From Pegea sp. RAD2-039 (Eukaryota > Chordata > Thaliacea > Salpida > Salpidae), in assembly GCA_034620365.1 (NCBI GenBank), contig JAQGEQ010000079.1, positions 434,001-498,000 of the forward strand: DNA of 64,000 bases, given 5' to 3'. Below are positions 48,630 through 64,000 of this stretch, piece after piece. Position numbers and translations under genes: made by a program. Under the pieces are notes generated by a model. It searched no databases. It had not been told where the DNA came from and saw only the letters and a program-made list of their open reading frames with translations. How positions within the stretch are numbered: position 1 is the first letter of the stretch; each line of letters begins with the position of its first letter.

Positions 48630-49013
48630 TCCTCTTTTGATCCTTTGATCTTCAACTTCTGTTAAGAAATTATTTTGAAACTTAAAAAAAAATTATAATG
48701 AAAAATAAAACGTCAAAAAACGAAATTGAGTTTTTTTCTGATTCGGTGTTTCCCCTTTTCTGATAATAAAAAAAACTTAAAATTTAAAACTGTAAATATT
48801 TGAGCCGCCGGGGGGAGCTATTGAGCTTGTTGAAAGAAAATTGGAATAATTTGAAAATTGATTAAAGTGATTTTGAAGAAAAGTTAATGAAGTCGATTTG
48901 AGGCGTAGTCGAGAGGCTTAGACGAGGTTTAAGGTGCTGAGGGAGTTTTTTATTTACTTTGTTTTGATTTCAGCTTCTGTTTGAGTTTAAAATTAATTTA
49001 AAGAGTTGACAAA
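48630..49013. other. Short intergenic spacer between Amt and villin
   Basis: 384 bp between the Amt stop and the villin start in the same orientation. It contains an AATAAA at 48704-48709 (Amt poly(A) candidate) and, near 48.97 kb, TTTTGATTTCAG, which could be a trans- or cis-splice acceptor for the villin 5' leader. Confidence 0.45.
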
Positions 49014-53630
<4,617 letters not shown>

Positions 53631-53801
53631 ACATACTTTGATTTCTTCTTTACTTTTAGTAGTGAATAGTAATTATGCAACTTTGTAATTGGTTCTGATG
53701 TATCTTACAAAATCTGTGTAACTTATTTTCGTGTCACTAATTTGTATCGTTTATCTTTTGCAATATTACGACTAAAATTTTCTGTAAAAATATTCTGTGA
53801 A

Positions 53802-53807
53802 AATAAA
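53802..53807 (+). promoter_or_regulatory. Candidate villin poly(A) signal
   Basis: AATAAA 172 bp after the villin stop codon, followed by a T/G-rich stretch. Positional support only. Confidence 0.45.
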
Positions 53808-54571
53808 ATTGTTTGATCTATCCGTTAGTTCATTTGGTATTGTTGCAAAATTTTAGAAAATTAATTATTAACATTAGCTAAGCAAACATTGAAAATTGTA
53901 GGATTTTTGTGGCGTCATCATTTAAAATACTAATAATATTATTCCAATTAAATCTACAAACCAGTAAGTAGAAAATAAAAATTTAGTAATTATTAACACT
54001 TTTTAGGAATTAGCTTTTCATTTTTTTACTAATTATACTTTAAATGACTCCTTCTGAATAAGTTGAACTACAAAACTCATAAATACAAACAACACTTATT
54101 TCATTTCAATTTTATTTATTTTTCTTCTCATAATTTCATTTCTTAATTTTGGTAACTGAAACAAGATTGAATTAAGTTTGAGATAAGTAGTTAACATCAA
54201 GACCTTTTAGTAAGTTCATTTCTGTTACATTTTGTATCTTAGGGTAGTGCATTTGCCTGCATTTCAGCTTTCTTCTACTAACAAAACAACTAAAATAATT
54301 TGTAATTTCTTTTTGGTAAAGTAAGTAATAAATCAATTGCTATTGTACAAAAGTTTGTTGTGTTGCTTTGTGTTTGGAGTACTGATATATTTACTTAGTT
54401 CTTTTAATAAAAATTCAGACTTAAACAAAAAATGTGAAAACTCAAGGTTGAAAGAGATGGATTTAGGTGTGATTTAGAAAATACCTAGCACATTTACTTT
54501 TCAATAAAACAAACAAACTTTTATCAAAATCAAATGTTTTGTTAAACAAACTAACTATAAACTGTTCATTA

Positions 54572-54585
54572 CCGCCATCTAGTGA
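54572..54585 (-). promoter_or_regulatory. CTCF-like word TCACTAGATGGCGG
   Basis: A one-mismatch relative of the CTCF core on the minus strand, between two convergent genes. Confidence 0.3.
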
Positions 54586-54814
54586 TCAGTGTTCAGACTT
54601 GAAAGAAGTGAAATAAAATTTGGACGGAATCAAAAGCTAATTTTGGGTTTTGTAAAAACTGTGTGTCTTCAACCAACCACAATCAGCAAGAGATGACTTA
54701 CTCTTTCAGTGAACTTGTTTGAATGCTTTTTCTTGGTTTTATTTCAAGTGTAATTTCCTGAAATCAACATTAAAAACTTAATTGTCATCAAAGGTGTTCA
54801 CGATTTTCATCGCC

Positions 54815-56829
54815 TTAAATTAAGAATTTTGAAATTAACTCTTTATTAAATAGCCAATCAGATATCAGTAATGACATAGAAACCTCATCATCTGCCTTGA
54901 TACAAGGAATTACTTCAATGTCTTGAAATGGGAGTTCATCTTCTGATGATTGCTTGAAAGTTTTTGCTGAAATTTAATTGAAAACATACTTGTGACAGTA
55001 AAAAGAATTTTGTGCAAGTCATCTTTAATTGAATTAGCTGTTTCAACAATTTACTAAAAGCAATTAAGATTTTCATACTTGATAAAATCTGAGCTTAATA
55101 ATTACAAAACAAACAAACAACGGTGACAGTAAAGAACCACCAACCACTTCGGCATCTACGGGCTTTTTCATAAGGTTTTTCATCACGAAGTTTTGATGGA
55201 GTTATTGTGGAACGGTTTCGTATAGGTAGAAACATAACAGGTGGAATATTTTCAATTCTTAGCCTCTGATCTATTTGAAAAATGAAAAAGTTACAAATAT
55301 AACATGTAAACCTTTAAATACCTAATTCTAATTTCTTCTGATATCTTGTAATCAAAGTTGCTTTATCAGGTAATCTTTGTTGTAAATTTTTACACCGGTT
55401 TTTGTTGAATGTTTTTAATATTTCATAAGTGTGAAAGTTACTGAGAAGAAATTGAATCACTGTAAAGTTTTTATGAAAGTTTACACAAACCGGTAAGCTT
55501 CACAGTGATGTGAATGTTCCAATGAGCTCACCGGTAACTGATAATTGATATCTTTTGTACCATGATAAAGAAACGGAAATTTAGACGAGCTTTTTCTACC
55601 ATATGAACTTCGTGGGGCAATTACTTTTTTCTTTGCTTTGTTACCAGTTTTGTCACTAAATATCAACTAATTTAATCTTCTTATTTTCACTTTTTTCAAC
55701 TGACTTTGTGCGAATTTCATTGAAATTTTTTCGTTTATTTTTTGAATCAATAATTTGTTTCGTTTTATTATTTGCTTCTGAGTTGATAGTTTCTAATGAT
55801 GCCACGTAAACCAGATTCAAAACACTATTAATTAAGCAATTAATACACTTTAGAAATAGTTAATTAAAGTAGTAAAAAGCATATGGATAGAGAAATTATT
55901 ACCACTACCAAATATTGATTTTTCTAAAAATGTAAATAGAACAAACTAACCAATACAATCGGTTGTTGGAGCAGCTGCTGATAGAGTCTCCACACAGATC
56001 CCAAGGAGATACATCATCAACCTAAACAACATTTCATAAAAGTACACAGCTGTCTAGAAACCGTTCGAATAAACTTTAGTTTTTAGAGACTTCTTTAAAT
56101 TTATGACTTTTATTTCAAATATTAAATACAAATAAATACTTCGATTTATTTAAAAATTAGGTTTGACAACTGAATAACAAGTTTGCTTGCTTTTGGCACC
56201 TATTATCTAGAATAAAGGTTTCATGATAAATCATCTAATAAATAAGCTGTGAACTTTTGTTAATGCATTTTTACTGTTACTTTTTCTTTATCAAATTTGA
56301 GGAAAATGAAACCACAAGATTTGCCATCATGCGGTGAAAACACATCTAAAAGCTATCAATTAGTGGCGTAAAAAATGAATTCCTGCCAACATTGAAACCA
56401 ATATCTTTTTTTTCTACATATATGGGTGTAATAGAAAGAAAATCACATATTGTAATAAGGCAGTTATTACTTGTATGGAACCAATTGAACTGAAATACTG
56501 ATAAAAAACATTTAATAAAAATTGTTTTTAAATAAAAAACCCGTCAATAGAGAAACTGTTCCAAAAAATTATTCATAAACTACTTAATTTCATTATTTCA
56601 TCCAAAATTAAATTCAATGAACTAACTATAAAGTATTAGTAAGTTTGAAAACTTTTCATGAGATAGAAAAATATTGAAAACTACTTACTGCAAATTTATT
56701 TTGAGAATGTATTAAAAATGAATCATAAATATGATCTGGTAGTTCTGTCAAATTATCCTTGAAATCATTATTTTGCTTATGAAATTTTTCTTGACTTAGT
56801 GTTTTATGACATGAGTAAAAGATGTCCAT
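54815..56829 (-). CDS. Orphan seven-exon gene, 302-residue basic protein
   Basis: Seven minus-strand exons (56689-56829, 55951-56021, 55701-55824, 55491-55666, 55322-55440, 55145-55270, 54815-54966) can be joined in consistent phase from ATG to TAA. I do not recognise the protein. It starts MDIFYSCHKTLSQEKF, has a Lys/Asn-rich centre (NNKTKQIIDSKNKRKNFNE; KAKKKVIAPRSSYGRKSSSK) suggestive of a nuclear protein, then ILKTFNKNRCKNLQQRLPDK and RLRIENIPPVMFLPIRNR, and finishes with an acidic motif SSEDELPFQDIEVIPC. There is no signal peptide or membrane helix. The intron between exons 3 and 4 would be only 34 nt with a weak GTTGAA donor and is the weakest link. Exons are AT-rich and lack TGACGTCA, unlike the neighbouring villin and Amt genes. 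That seven joins all keep frame is the main evidence. Confidence 0.6.
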
Positions 56830-59800
56830 TTTAATTTAAAAGATTATAATTTGTTGTGGCAATCATCGTATCTACAAATACAAAATAAAAATTTCAAGAA
56901 ATCAATATCGAAAAACATAAATAGTCTGAAAGAAAATATAAAATAAAATTATTAACATTGAAATTGAGAATTAAATATTTCAACTTTGTCATCAGCAACC
57001 TTAAAACAATAAACTTATTTTTCAATTTTATAAAAGTAGTTTATTAAAAATGTTTTTGTCAATTTATTTTTAAGGTTGAAATTTATTAATAAAGTTCAAC
57101 TTAAAAATTATTTAGTTAATTTTTTATGTAAAAACTCTCACAAAATTATTTTGGTGTAGTTTAAAACGATGAAATAATTAAATAGTACAAACAAATTCAC
57201 TAAAAACATGTTTAAATATTTTAAAAGTTTATTACTTAAAGAATAATTAAAAAGTATATTAGGATCTCTAATAAAAACTTTAAGATGTTTGTTGACATTT
57301 TTACAATTGAGGCACATCGATTAGTAACGTTTAAATCAGACAAGAAAATATCCAAGTTTAGAAAATCGTAATTACCATGAGAAAATAAGAATTTAAAAAT
57401 AAAAAATAAAAAATGTTTTTTTTAGAAAATTTCCGGCCGATATTAAAACCAACAGGTTACATTGTAAATAAATCCTTTCTATTCAGTAAAATAAGGTACA
57501 AGAAGTTATTACTAAAAAGTAAATGAGCATTTTAGACCGTCAGTTATAAATACCGCAGGTATAATAAAATTAACTGAATTTTATAAACCTATTAACTGGA
57601 GGTGTTAACTAATGATATTAATAAGCTTCAGTTCAATATTCAGATTGTATTGCGTATTTATTGTTGTCTACAATGTCCTAAATAAACTTTACAACACCTG
57701 CTGAAATGACGTCAAGTAGAGCATGTGCTTGCTGAAGTTACTTAAAGCAGAAGATAGCTCACGCTTTGCAGATGTCAACTAAATATAATGAAAATTTATA
57801 ACTATGTGAATATAATATTTACTATTTGTCTGAATAAATCAACAAAAACTTTATTTACTTGTATTAATATAAAAGTTTTGAAAATAATTCAAAACGAAGT
57901 TTTTAAATAAATATACAAATATTAATGTTGAATGGATTTATATAAATTAGAATACCGGTAAGAACTAAAAAATTACTTGAAAATAAAGGTATGCAAGGAT
58001 TAGTTCTAGTAATAAGCCATTGTTCAGAACTTGGTACATAGCTCTAGCTTAAGCCTCTAATCATGAGTAAAAACCGTGGCTGTGACAAGTAGGTAATAGC
58101 GTCATATATATCAATGATTACTTCCAGAATCGGTTATACTTAAAAGAACTGAATCAAATGATCGAAAAACATTACATCATTTAAAAATTCCTTTTTGTGA
58201 GGCCTTGAATAAAAATTTTATAAATAATAATAGTGAATAAGACCAAAAACAAACCAAAACACAGAAAGGAGTTTCTTCCTTGTAAAAAGCAAAGTGTTAG
58301 AAATTAGTAAATTGTTAGTTTTATGACTATTTATATTTATATATTTCTTGATGTCATCGATTCAATTTTGTATATTATCAATTTTATAGTCGAAATCGAT
58401 TTTAGTCAAAATTTCTATAAAAATTGCTTGCTTAAAATACAATTTAGAATTTCTAGTTTATTCAAAACCATTAACCGGAAATAATAAACGAACTTCAGTC
58501 GATTGTTTTTTCTTCACTGATTCATCGGTTTGAAAAACTGGTCGTTTGAGATACAAGTTTAATTTGATAACTTTAAGTTGAGAATTAATTCTGGAATTTA
58601 TAATTTATCCAAAAAAGTTTCAAATTTTTAATTACAACTACCATACAAGAATTTTTGTCAACTTTTAAAACTTATTTCGTAGATAACATTTTTTTAATTA
58701 ATTGTCGATTTGTTCACTTATTTTTAGAATTTAAAAATAAATAAAAATAAGTTTCTAGATTGTATAAATTCTTTTAAGAATATGATTAATGATTTTATTT
58801 AATAAAGTGTTGCAATTTCTCTTTTTTCACAAATACTTTTTATTTCTACGTTTGCAAAATGAAGTTTCATCTTTAGTTTGTTTACTATTAAGTAACTAAA
58901 AACTTAAATATTTCAGAAAATTGAAGTAGTTACACAACAGTTTATATTTTCATATGTTCAATCTCTATGTAATATCTTTAAAACAGCATAAAAACATTAT
59001 TTTATATTTGTTAACATGAAATTAAAATTTCGATTGTTTTCTTTTTTGACAAATGTAATTTCTTGTTTGTCATCATTATACTTTTCATAATTTTAAAACT
59101 TTCAATTAAGTTTGAATAGTATGGAAATATTTTTAAACTTTTAACAATTTTGTAGTTGAGTAACTCAAAAAAATTTAGTTTTAAATATTATTTCATCAAC
59201 AATAGACGCAGAAATATATATTTAAAGCAACCATTATTTTTTTGTAATAAAAAAAAATAGCTGAAAAATTTTTAAAATTAATCTTTGAAAGTTAAACCAA
59301 CCCAGATACTAATTTAAATACTGACAAATATTAACAATTAAAGAAAGAATGATTCCTCAAAAGTGAAAATGAATCAAAATGATATCTTTTATTTGAAAAA
59401 ACTTTTATCCAAAACTGTTGCTCACAATTAGAAATGTATTTAAATGAAGTGTATCATTTACTACAAGATTCTTTGTTTCTTCAATAATTCATGAAGAAAT
59501 GTTATTTCAGTTCAATCTTTGCTAGTTCATTTCCTCTGTTCTGGTTAAGTTTTTACATAATTTGTTATGAAGCTTTATCTAGGTAAAAACTTCATTAAAT
59601 TTTGGATTAGGAAAAATTTTCACGAAAACATCAAGTTACTTATTACATTTGTAATCTTTTTTAAACATAATTTCATTTAAGTTACTTGTTGCAACAGCTT
59701 AATTTAAACAGGCATGTTGTAATCCAACAAGTAAACTTCTATTGACTGCTACAATCCATTTAATTGAAATTGCTTTAGTATTTCCGCTTTACTTTTTAAA

Positions 59801-61027
59801 AGTATGCAAAAATGGTTACTTGGTGAATAGAGAAATAAGTTAAGAAAGAAATTAACTAAAAGTTGCAGCTGTCAAAAATATATTTCGTGGAATTGATAGA
59901 AATATTTTCAAAATGTTTTCAAATAAGTTAACTAATTGGCTGGTATTTGTAAATTGTTCACTATTAACAACTGACTTTTATATATATTATTTCAGTTTTA
60001 GTCTACATCAAAATTCAAAATACTTGATGTCATCTCACTAGTAACAAGCTACTTTTATTTATAAGCCTAACTTCTTTACTTTTTAAGTTTTTAACTTATT
60101 TTAATCTGTAAAAAATCACAAAAAAGAATCCTTAAAATAAGTAAATATATAAGTTTCAATCTAACTTACTATTTACCTGTTATTTTAAAGGTAAAATTAG
60201 AAAGTGATCATTTTCCCTAGAGGAAACACTTTCAATATAGATTAGACAACAACTGGTTATAATTGGTTTTTAAGTTAGTTTAAAAAAGTGAATTTCAGTA
60301 AAACTCCAACTCTTCTGCATCATTAGTATCTTATGATGAGGACTTTTTATAATCAAGGGACTGCTTTTTAATTTTCAAAGATTTATTTGTTTATCTTAAT
60401 TTATCACTTAAGTGAAAATAAGAACTACATTTGATTTTATTATAAGCATGATTCAACTAATAAAACGTAATTAGGATAAATATTTGTTTTATTTGATCGT
60501 TTCAATTAATTTATCTAATATTTGCGAAAATACTTTCTCTCTATAAACTTAGAATAATTTCTTCAACTATTTTTAATTCAAAAAAGATGAATTTTCAAAA
60601 GAGAGTGGAAATAAATATTTAACAAAGGAGTCTTACAACTTCACTTATTAGAAACTTTGTAAATAAGAACATTTACTTGAAAAATTTCACAAAGAAATTA
60701 TATCAAAAGTTTTAAGTAATCTCTTTTACTTTGGGTAAGTTTGTGACTAAGTTTTTTAAATTGTAAATTGTTAATAGAACTTAGAAATTTAATTATTAGA
60801 AATTCTAAACAATTTTATTTGAGATGTCATCAGGAAAAGGTTATAAGTAACTTGAGAGTCTCTTTTTAAATGTAGAAATAAATTAATAGCTGACTTTCTC
60901 CCTGACCACCAGCTCTCTACTTCAAAGCATTCCCCTTTAACCAAATGTCAATTTAGTCACATGATTGTTTGAATAAATTTATTTTTACTTTTTCAGCTTT
61001 TCTTTAAACTTTAAATTATATTTTTAA
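56830..61027. other. 4-kb AT-rich intergenic region
   Basis: No exon, RNA gene or array could be supported. One TGACGTCA occurs near 57.71 kb. Short open frames are composition-driven. Confidence 0.4.
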
Positions 61028-61357
61028 ATGGAAACAGGTTAGTTCATCACGTGACCTCTATCCTAAATAACGAGAATACTCTCAGGAACCTCATCAAAAC
61101 CTTGTTACTATGACGACCTTTCCTACCAACTATATGAAGATGGAACAACCAGACATCCATCGCGCGCTGAAGTTACCATGGAAACCCATAAAAAGAATCA
61201 AGCCGAATCGAAACCATCTAAGAACTTTCCAGAATCTTTATCTCAAAACAATTCTAAACCAAAATCTATTTCCAGTGATGAAGATTCAGTCTTAATGAGT
61301 TTGGATGATTCGTTTGAAGTGATTCAGTTGAATTCTGACAGTGAAATTGGTTTGTAG
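61028..61357 (+). CDS. Small orphan protein with acidic SDED/FEVI tail
   Basis: A 10-nt first exon (ATG at 61028, donor after 61037) joins 61086-61357 to give 93 residues: it starts METGTSSKPCYYDDLSYQLY, has a basic, Ser/Asn-rich middle and ends SDEDSVLMSLDDSFEVIQL then NSDSEIGL. The acidic residues before F-E-V-I fit the pattern of an LC3-interacting (LIR) or similar linear motif. An alternative last exon begins after GCTACAG near 61400 (donor GTTTGT at 61350) and would replace the last residue with MSNILQPQP. I do not recognise a family. The tiny first exon lowers confidence; the true start may lie further upstream. Confidence 0.45.
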
Positions 61358-62482
61358 AGATTCCTTTTTTTATATTGACTCACCCTAAGCACATGCTACA
61401 GGTATGAGTAATATTCTTCAGCCTCAACCATAGAATGTTATCAGCAGGTTATCATCTGAAACGCCATCATGTTTGTTTACTTAATTAACAAATATTTAAT
61501 ATTTTTTGTAAAATAATAAATGTTTACTGTTTAGAGCAACCAAAACTTATTTGACTGGTTAATAAATTAAGTAAGCTGAATTTAGTAAAAGTTTTATTAT
61601 GAAATAGCATACAGATGAAATTTGAGAGTATTATAGAAAGTTAGGTTGGTAATCTGCAGTTTGTAAGTAATTGAAGTTAGCAGCAGAAAGATTTTTATTG
61701 AGATAAATGCAAAAAAAAAGTTTTTTTTTTATTTCTTCATACAATTTTTTGAATACTAGGCAATTACTCACAATTGAATTGAAAAAAAAACTATCTTATT
61801 TAAATATTTAAAAGTTAGTTTATCAAATGTTTTGAGTCATTTTTCATTTATTTTTATTTGTTTATCTTCTTTTATTTGAGTTTGTTTTTCTAAACTTTGA
61901 TCAAGCTTTTGGTATCTAGTTTAAGTTTTCATTTTTCTTTCACATCAAAATATTTATGGTGGAAAACAAAAACAAAATTTTCACGATTTTCATTGTTCAG
62001 TTATCTCTCTATCAGTTATCCATAAAGATACGTCATGATGTCACTTGCTGACGTCATCACACAGTTATTTAAGCTGCAGTAATGATAAAAAGTCGATTAG
62101 CAGATTGTCAGCGGTAGGCAGCAGCTTGGCTTCTTGCATTTGTTTCAAATTTTAGAGTAATTTTTCAGAGATTTGTGTTTAGTGAAGCGGAACTTATCCA
62201 AATAAAAGTCAGTGAGACAGAACGAGGTTTTTGTGAAGTTGTTTGAAAGGACAAACTCGACACAAAAATCAACAAAAGAAGATTCTAAAAGTGATGTAAT
62301 ATTCATGAGGCTCGCGTGTGTGCATAGCAATATGCACAAGTCTATTACGTCACATGCGTCAAAGAAGCAAACTTTCGTTTTTGTTTTAAAAAATTGCGTG
62401 AACTACGCGAAAACGCGACTCATTTGTATCGTTTTGATCAGAACTTCTTGTTTATACAGGAAGTGATTTATTTGTTGATAAG
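61358..62482. other. Intergenic, probable promoter and 5' leader of the next gene
   Basis: AT-rich until about 62.0 kb, then less so, with a TGACGTCA near 62.05 kb. A TTTATACAG just before 62461 looks like a splice acceptor for a 5' non-coding exon. The open frame 62212-62466 is probably leader sequence. Confidence 0.4.
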
Positions 62483-63954
62483 ATGATGAATGAATCAGCT
62501 GGAATCTGTGACGTCATCATCAAGGAAGCACGTCAGCCGAAGACGAGCAACAGGAAGTCGAATACGCGAAGGAAGTTGAAGATATCATTAGAGAAGTATA
62601 AAGACATGAGCGAAGATGAAGACTCCGTGTTCTCTGATGTTCCTGAAGATGAAGATTTGAGTGAAATCGATGAAGATTGGTTGAACGCTGATATAGTGAG
62701 TGCGCGACGACAAAAACCGGTAATGACGTCATCTGTTTGCAGGATTCCGACAGCAGTTGCATCTCAAGACTCGATGATCCATTGATGTCGCGATCCAAGG
62801 AAAAAACTAATGGCAAAAAGAGCTTTGATGACGTCATCAGGTCGAATAGAGTAAAGAAGTCTAACGTCATCATCAAATCAAATGACGTCATCAAATCGAA
62901 TTACATCAAGAAGACAGATGACGTCATCAAATCGAATGACTTTAAGAAGACAAATGACGTCATCAAATCGAATTACATCAAGAAGGCAGATGACGTCATC
63001 AAATCGAATGACTTTAAGAAGACAAATGACGTCATCAAATCGAATGACATCAAGAAAGCAGATGACGTCATCAAAAAAAGCAGCTTGAAGCTGGTGAATG
63101 AAGAAAGTGAAGACGATGAGACCCGAAATGTGGGAACAATCCTCTCAATGTGGGAGCAGAAAAGATCGGATGAGAAGAAAAATGTATGTGAGGTAGAACA
63201 ATTCGATTCTGGGACTATTGGCAGATTGAAAGGAGCTAAAAGTTTGTTTGAGAAGTTGTCTTGTGGTGTGTCTCAAACTCTTCCACGTTCATGGAAGTCT
63301 TCTAGACCTTCCATATTGACGTCATCTGATCGTTATAACGAAGATAAGATATTGAAACGATCTCAGGATGATGTTGAGATGACAAGAGGTTCTAAGATCA
63401 ATTCTAAGGATCAAAGAGCTCAAAACAGTCCTCATGATCACGAAGATGTAGTTATAAAAAGTCCTAAAGATCTCAAGGACCTGAAAACTTCCAGAGAAGA
63501 TTTGAAGATCAAAGAAGCTTTTAAGGATCATAAAGATACAGCTTTACAAAGTCCTCAAAATGCTGTTGGAGATTTTAAAGATCATTACAAGGACGCGAAG
63601 GTCCTAGAAACTTCTAAGTACGATAAATTTCATGAAACTCCAGATGCTTCTAAAGATCACAATAAAGATCTTAAAGTTACGAAGAAAACTTCCGAAAACT
63701 TCTCGAACTCAAAGCTTGAAGCTATTAAAAGATCTTCAACAGATTTCGAATCAGCAAACGGTCTCGAAGAACCCTCTTTGCCGGCACCTAGTGGTAGATC
63801 CTTATCTTCTAAGATCGAAAAGATAAATAGCTTTGAAAGACCAGAATCTTCTTGCAACTACAGCGGAAATTTTACTGATGAAGATCTTTCGGATGTATCC
63901 TCTCTTTCATCTGCTTCTACAGATGAAGAAGATCTCGATGATCTACTTCTCTGA
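62483..63954 (+). CDS. Low-complexity Asp/Lys/Ser protein with DDVIKSN repeats
   Basis: Two exons (62483-62695, 62743-63954) separated by a 47-nt intron with a GTGAGT donor give 474 residues ending at a TGA. The N-terminus is basic then strongly acidic (MSEDEDSVFSDVPEDEDLSE). Residues about 95-185 are a tandem array of NDVIKSN and DDVIKSN units encoded by TGACGTCATCAAATCGAA. A more ordered-looking block follows (GTILSMWEQKRSDEKK; GTIGRLKGAKSLFEKL), then a Lys/Asp-rich run with repeated KDxK words (SPKDLKDLKTSREDLK), and an acidic C-terminus ending STDEEDLDDLLL. I do not recognise a family. The 'LKGAKSLFEKL' block is vaguely like sequences of actin-associated proteins, but that is too weak to use. 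It is likely disordered and possibly nuclear. The ATG at 62483 was chosen because it follows an acceptor-like TATACAG; the next codon is also ATG. Confidence 0.7.
62823..63074 (+). repeat. In-frame coding repeat built on TGACGTCA
   Basis: Alternating units of GATGACGTCATCAAATCGAA and spacers AATGACTTTAAGAAGACA or AATTACATCAAGAAGGCA. The period is about 54-57 bp for the double unit, always in the frame that reads DVIKSN. Confidence 0.92.
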
Positions 63955-64000
63955 CGTCACAAATGCATGAGACTACACACAAGCTTTCAGCAAATTTTGT

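Larger units (their letters stand above)
53631..54814. other. Intergenic between convergent villin and orphan gene
   Basis: Contains the villin 3' end, with AATAAA at 53802-53807, and a CTCF-like word on the minus strand at 54572-54585. No further gene is seen. Confidence 0.45.

Noticed and set aside
62212..62466. 84-residue plus-strand open frame as a separate protein
   Set aside because: It begins at a non-ATG codon, has no recognisable features and lies directly upstream of an acceptor leading to the 62.5-kb gene. It is more likely leader sequence.

Overview
The window is nuclear DNA from an animal. Eight genes belong to families found across metazoans: the ER cargo lectin ERGIC-53/LMAN1, an NKRF-type XTBD/dsRBD/R3H protein, an RGS protein, the COG1 Golgi tether, a family-31 glycosyltransferase, a DIPK/FAM69-type divergent kinase, an Amt ammonium transporter and a six-domain villin with headpiece. 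All are split by spliceosomal GT-AG introns. Most introns are only about 34 to 55 nt, and the minority of long ones carry minisatellites. The DNA is very AT-rich outside genes. I cannot name the species from sequence alone.

Layout. 0-1.5 kb: a decayed non-LTR retrotransposon reverse transcriptase (minus). 3.3-5.8 kb: LMAN1 (minus). 7.3-8.5 kb: an intronless orphan gene (plus). 10.4-14.1 kb: NKRF-like (plus). 16.2-17.4 kb: RGS protein (minus). 17.4-30.7 kb: an AT-rich stretch with no gene I can support. 30.8-32.9 kb: weak exon candidates (minus). 32.9-37.2 kb: more AT-rich DNA with one dispersed repeat and one TATA-like promoter plus short exon. 37.2-40.1 kb: COG1 (plus). 41.3-42.8 kb: GT31 glycosyltransferase (minus). 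43.9-45.7 kb: DIPK/FAM69-like kinase (minus). 46.7-48.6 kb: Amt (plus). 49.0-53.6 kb: villin (plus). 54.8-56.8 kb: an orphan seven-exon gene (minus). 56.8-61.0 kb: AT-rich. 61.0-61.4 kb: a small acidic-tail protein (plus). 62.5-64.0 kb: a low-complexity acidic/lysine protein with internal repeats (plus).

Four of the recognised proteins act in the secretory pathway (LMAN1, COG1, GT31, DIPK-like). I treat that as coincidence, since the genes lie on both strands and are separated by other genes.

The most striking non-gene signal is the 8-bp palindrome TGACGTCA (a CRE/bZIP core). It occurs dozens of times, in exons, introns and flanks, almost only in the gene-dense, less AT-rich parts. One DIPK intron is a tandem array of it. 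Inside exons it supplies codons of recognisable motifs (DDV, DV, MTS) in two reading frames. X-box-like (GTTGCCATGGTAAC) and CTCF-like (CCACTAGATGGCAG) words also recur. Exon models below were built by hand from family motifs, GT-AG boundaries and phase; each complete model closes in frame.
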